Assembly (NCBI GenBank): GCA_038207425.1
Contig: JBBQZU010000018.1
Coordinates: forward strand, 13,124-77,123
Origin: JBBQZU01 sp038207425
Lineage (GTDB): Bacteria > Bacteroidota > Bacteroidia > Flavobacteriales_D > Cryomorphaceae
Direction of reading: 5' to 3'
Length of the DNA stretch: 64,000 nt
Part shown: positions 61,820 to 64,000 of the stretch, in pieces
How the letters are laid out: each line of letters opens with the position of its first letter
Position numbering within the stretch: the first letter of the stretch is position 1
Made by a program: the position numbers and the translations under genes
Notes under the pieces: generated by a model
The model's database searches: none
The model's input: only the letters and a program-made list of their open reading frames with translations
What the model was told of the DNA's origin: nothing

Positions 61820-62251
61820 CTGAATTATCAATATGATGGTGCGTACAACGAGCGACTGAAGAAAGTCTTTGACCTTAGCGCAACACAAGGCGCGAACGAT
61901 TTTCAGACCACCGCAGCGAACATGAGTTTGCCGAGTACCTTTATGTATGACAACGGAGGCAATTCGATACGGGATGAAAACAAAGACTTTGATGTGATCT
62001 ATCGTCGGCACATGAACTTGCCGAAGGGTATAGATTTTGACAATGGAAACACCATTATTTACTCTTATGCCGCTTCCGGGCAGTTAATATGCAGCGTAGA
62101 AATCGCCACTGGAGGTTCCGTTCAGAACGATTTCGTTTATCACGGCCCCATGATCTTTCAATCCAATCAGCTCCAGCAAATCAGACTCGACGCCACATGT
62201 CGGGCTCTGCGCAAGGATTACCCGTCATCATCGTCAAAAGGCTGTGTTTAG
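61820..62251 (+). pseudogene. Rhs-family C-terminal core fragment
   Basis: The frame follows TGA at 61817-61819 and reads QYDGAYNERLKKVFDLSA, then STFMYDNGGNSIRDENKDF, then GIDFDNGNTIIYSYAASGQL and NDFVYHGPMIFQSNQL. These are Rhs repeat patterns near the C-terminal end of the core. A stretch at about 62185-62230 is out of frame (another frame gives SAQGLPVIIVK), suggesting two compensating indels. TAG at 62249-62251 interrupts GCV-stop-EHYYNDHLGN, where homologues would plausibly have Tyr. The same frame continues beyond the stop into the next entry. No start or signal is visible. Confidence 0.7.
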
Positions 62252-64000
62252 GAGCATTATTACAACGACCACCTTGGCAACCTGGGGTTGGTTTATTCAG
62301 ACCGCGATGAAAACGAAGTGATCAAGCCAGCCGCAGAGCGCAACAATACCATAGAAAGCGCAGAATATTCTGACGGCTACGGACGCATTATCCAAAGCCG
62401 TGCGCAGGCCGAGGATATTATTTACGGCAACGCGAAGCTCGGCCACAGCGGCCTTCCCTTGGATCAAAATCAGAACGGCCCTGCGGTAGGTGTGGCGCGA
62501 AGTGGTTTGGCGCCGCTTAATGTGGTGGTAAGTGGACATAAACGCTACAACAATAAAGGCGAAATTGTAGAGCAATTTGAACCGTATTTTGACAACGGAT
62601 TTGATTATGCGGCTAACGATGCGATAGCAGGTGTATCGCTCAAAATGTATTATGACGCCTTAGGGCGCATGGTGAAGACTCTGAACCCCGATGGCTCGGA
62701 GCAGCGGGTATATTTTGGAAGTATTGCCCAGTTAAATGATCCCGATCAATACGCACCCAGCCCTTGGGTGCGCTATATGTATGATGCCAACGATCTTGCT
62801 GCCTCGGCTCCGCCCGGCAACCAAGTTCCCATGAGTCATTACGACACCCCCAAATCCGAAAAAATAGATACCTTGGAACGTGTGAAAGAGACTACCGGGC
62901 ATAAGGCGCATTACAACGGCAGCATTTACGAAGACGTGGTGATGAAGTACGTGTATGATATCAAGGGGCAGCTTATGCAATCGATTGATCCTTTTAACAG
63001 AGTCATCTCACAAAACAGGTACAACACCGCCGGCCACCTGCTCAGCACCACCCATATAGACCGCGGGGTGCAGCGCCTTACGGTCGATGCACTGGGCTTG
63101 CCGATCATTAGCGACGATGCCAAAGGAGCACGGGTACTGAGCACCTACGATGCGCTCTACCGCCCCACGCGGCTCTATGCCCGCGATAAAACGGGGCAGA
63201 GCATTACTTTGCGAATGCGCAATACCTATGGCGACAGCGCCGGGTTGAGCAGTCCCGAAAACCAAAACCTGAAGGGGGCGCTTTACTGGCAGCACGACGG
63301 AGCAGGGAAGAAAGAATACCCCGACTACGATTTTAAGGGCAATGCCAAATACACCGTGCGACAGGTATTGAGAGACTATCTGCTTACAGGGCTGAGCACC
63401 TATGTGGCCAATTGGGCAACGCTGAATGATATTGCGCTCGAAGCGAAGCTCTACCGCACCGATACATCCTTTGATGCGCTGAACCGCCCGCGGCAGTTGC
63501 AATACCCCGAAGATGTAAGCAGTACGCGCCGCACGGCGCTTATGACTTACGGCCGCTCGGGGGCGCAGGTAAGACATCGCATCGACAATGTAGATTACGT
63601 AAAGGAGATGGCGTACAACGCCAAAGGCCAGGTGCTTTTTTTGGCAGCCGGAGGCTTAATGCACCGCTACGCGTACAATCCACAGACCTTTCGTTTAGAG
63701 CGCATCCGCGCGGAGCTCTACACCAAATCCGGAAACACCTATACCCCCGCAGCAGGCATCCGCATGGACAGAAGTTACGGTTATGATTTAATGGGCTCTG
63801 TGGTGAGGGAGCGAGACACCACCCCCGGCAATAACTTTGCACAAGGGCCGGGAGATTTAACCCGCAACTTCACCCACGACCCCTTGCGAAGACTTATTTC
63901 TGCCACGGGAAGGGAAAATAAAACCGCCTTACCACAACCCACCTGGGATTTGAACGTGAGGCCCGAAGATTGGACGGCCACCAATACCTATACCCGGAAC
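62252..64000 (+). CDS. Rhs/TcC-type (SpvB-TcdB-Rhs) toxin-like protein, 5' end broken, 3' end outside window
   Basis: 583 codons are open from the TAG at 62251 to the window edge. It begins with the Rhs cap motif EHYYNDHLGNLGLVYSD, normally near a C-terminus. It then passes directly into the middle of a TcB/TcC-like sequence: EYSDGYGRIIQSRAQAED, MYYDALGRMVKTLNPDGSEQ, MKYVYDIKGQLMQSIDPF, RYNTAGHLLSTTHIDRG, STYDALYRPTRLYARD, SFDALNRPRQLQYPED. Rhs repeats form a hollow cocoon that encloses a C-terminal effector in Tc toxins and polymorphic toxins. The effector, if any, lies beyond base 64000. The junction at about 62325 shows that two Rhs segments have been joined. It has no start codon or signal of its own, so it may be unexpressed. 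Confidence 0.75.

Noticed and set aside
62297..63984. Several minus-strand frames of 60-190 residues under the Rhs region
   Set aside because: The plus strand gives one continuous Rhs/TcC translation with clear YDxxGR repeats. The minus frames are its antisense shadows.

Overview
The window comes from a Bacteroidota chromosome, probably Flavobacteriales or a Cryomorphaceae-like relative (order inferred, not proven). The sequence signs are type IX secretion (T9SS) sorting domains of both kinds (type A at 1-306, 39071, 50228, 58564; type B at 31883 and 51419), a PorP/SprF gene, a DUF4249/TonB-receptor pair, FecI/FecR-type regulation, TAnnTTTG promoter boxes, and almost no Shine-Dalgarno sequences. 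No prophage or CRISPR array is visible. The RNA genes are rnpB (about 23845-24244) and tRNA-Pro(GGG) (52451-52523).

Layout. 1-5.3 kb: a T9SS tail, a small membrane protein, a PaaE-type flavin/2Fe-2S reductase with a textbook promoter, an intact RES toxin beside a stop-interrupted antitoxin, a stop-interrupted DUF4190 lipoprotein, and ychF. 5.4-11.4 kb: a heavily broken TonB receptor, then (reading leftwards from 11.4 kb) an ECF sigma factor, a FecR anti-sigma factor and an STN-domain surface-repeat protein. 11.5-18 kb: a glycan operon (GH20, CutC, GH2) with hutI upstream. 18.1-19.1 kb: a dead IS1595-type element. 19.2-27 kb: a secreted alpha/beta hydrolase, trhO, an ECF sigma/membrane-protein pair, rnpB, a dead REP-associated transposase, an exported protein, and tryptophan 2,3-dioxygenase. 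27-36 kb: a lipoprotein, then an operon of a 1340-residue type B T9SS substrate, PorP/SprF, a TPR/OmpA protein and an M23 peptidase. 36-46.6 kb: a J-domain protein, a DPP11-like S46 peptidase overlapping a pterin dehydratase gene, a collagen-like S74 surface protein, DUF1573, an S41 protease, a sigma-like/protease-like fusion, and trxB. 46.7-50.1 kb: DUF4249 plus its TonB receptor. 50.2-52.7 kb: a scrambled stretch of two truncated T9SS genes, a 97-bp direct repeat, an inverted-repeat element and tRNA-Pro. 52.7-61.6 kb: uvrA, an ECF sigma factor, small membrane and housekeeping genes, a glutathione peroxidase, an orphan T9SS tail and two envelope proteins. 61.8-64 kb: an Rhs/TcC-type toxin-like gene, broken at its 5' end and running off the window.

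The theme is the cell surface: T9SS substrates and their partners, TonB receptors with sigma/anti-sigma control, secreted peptidases and glycosidases. A second theme is decay. At least eight loci are interrupted by single stops or one-base frameshifts, while neighbouring core genes (ychF, uvrA, trxB, hutI) are intact, so poor sequence quality alone is an unlikely explanation. The most unusual intact gene is 44004-45542, where a sigma-factor-like domain is joined through one membrane segment to a chymotrypsin/HtrA-like fold that has lost all three catalytic residues.
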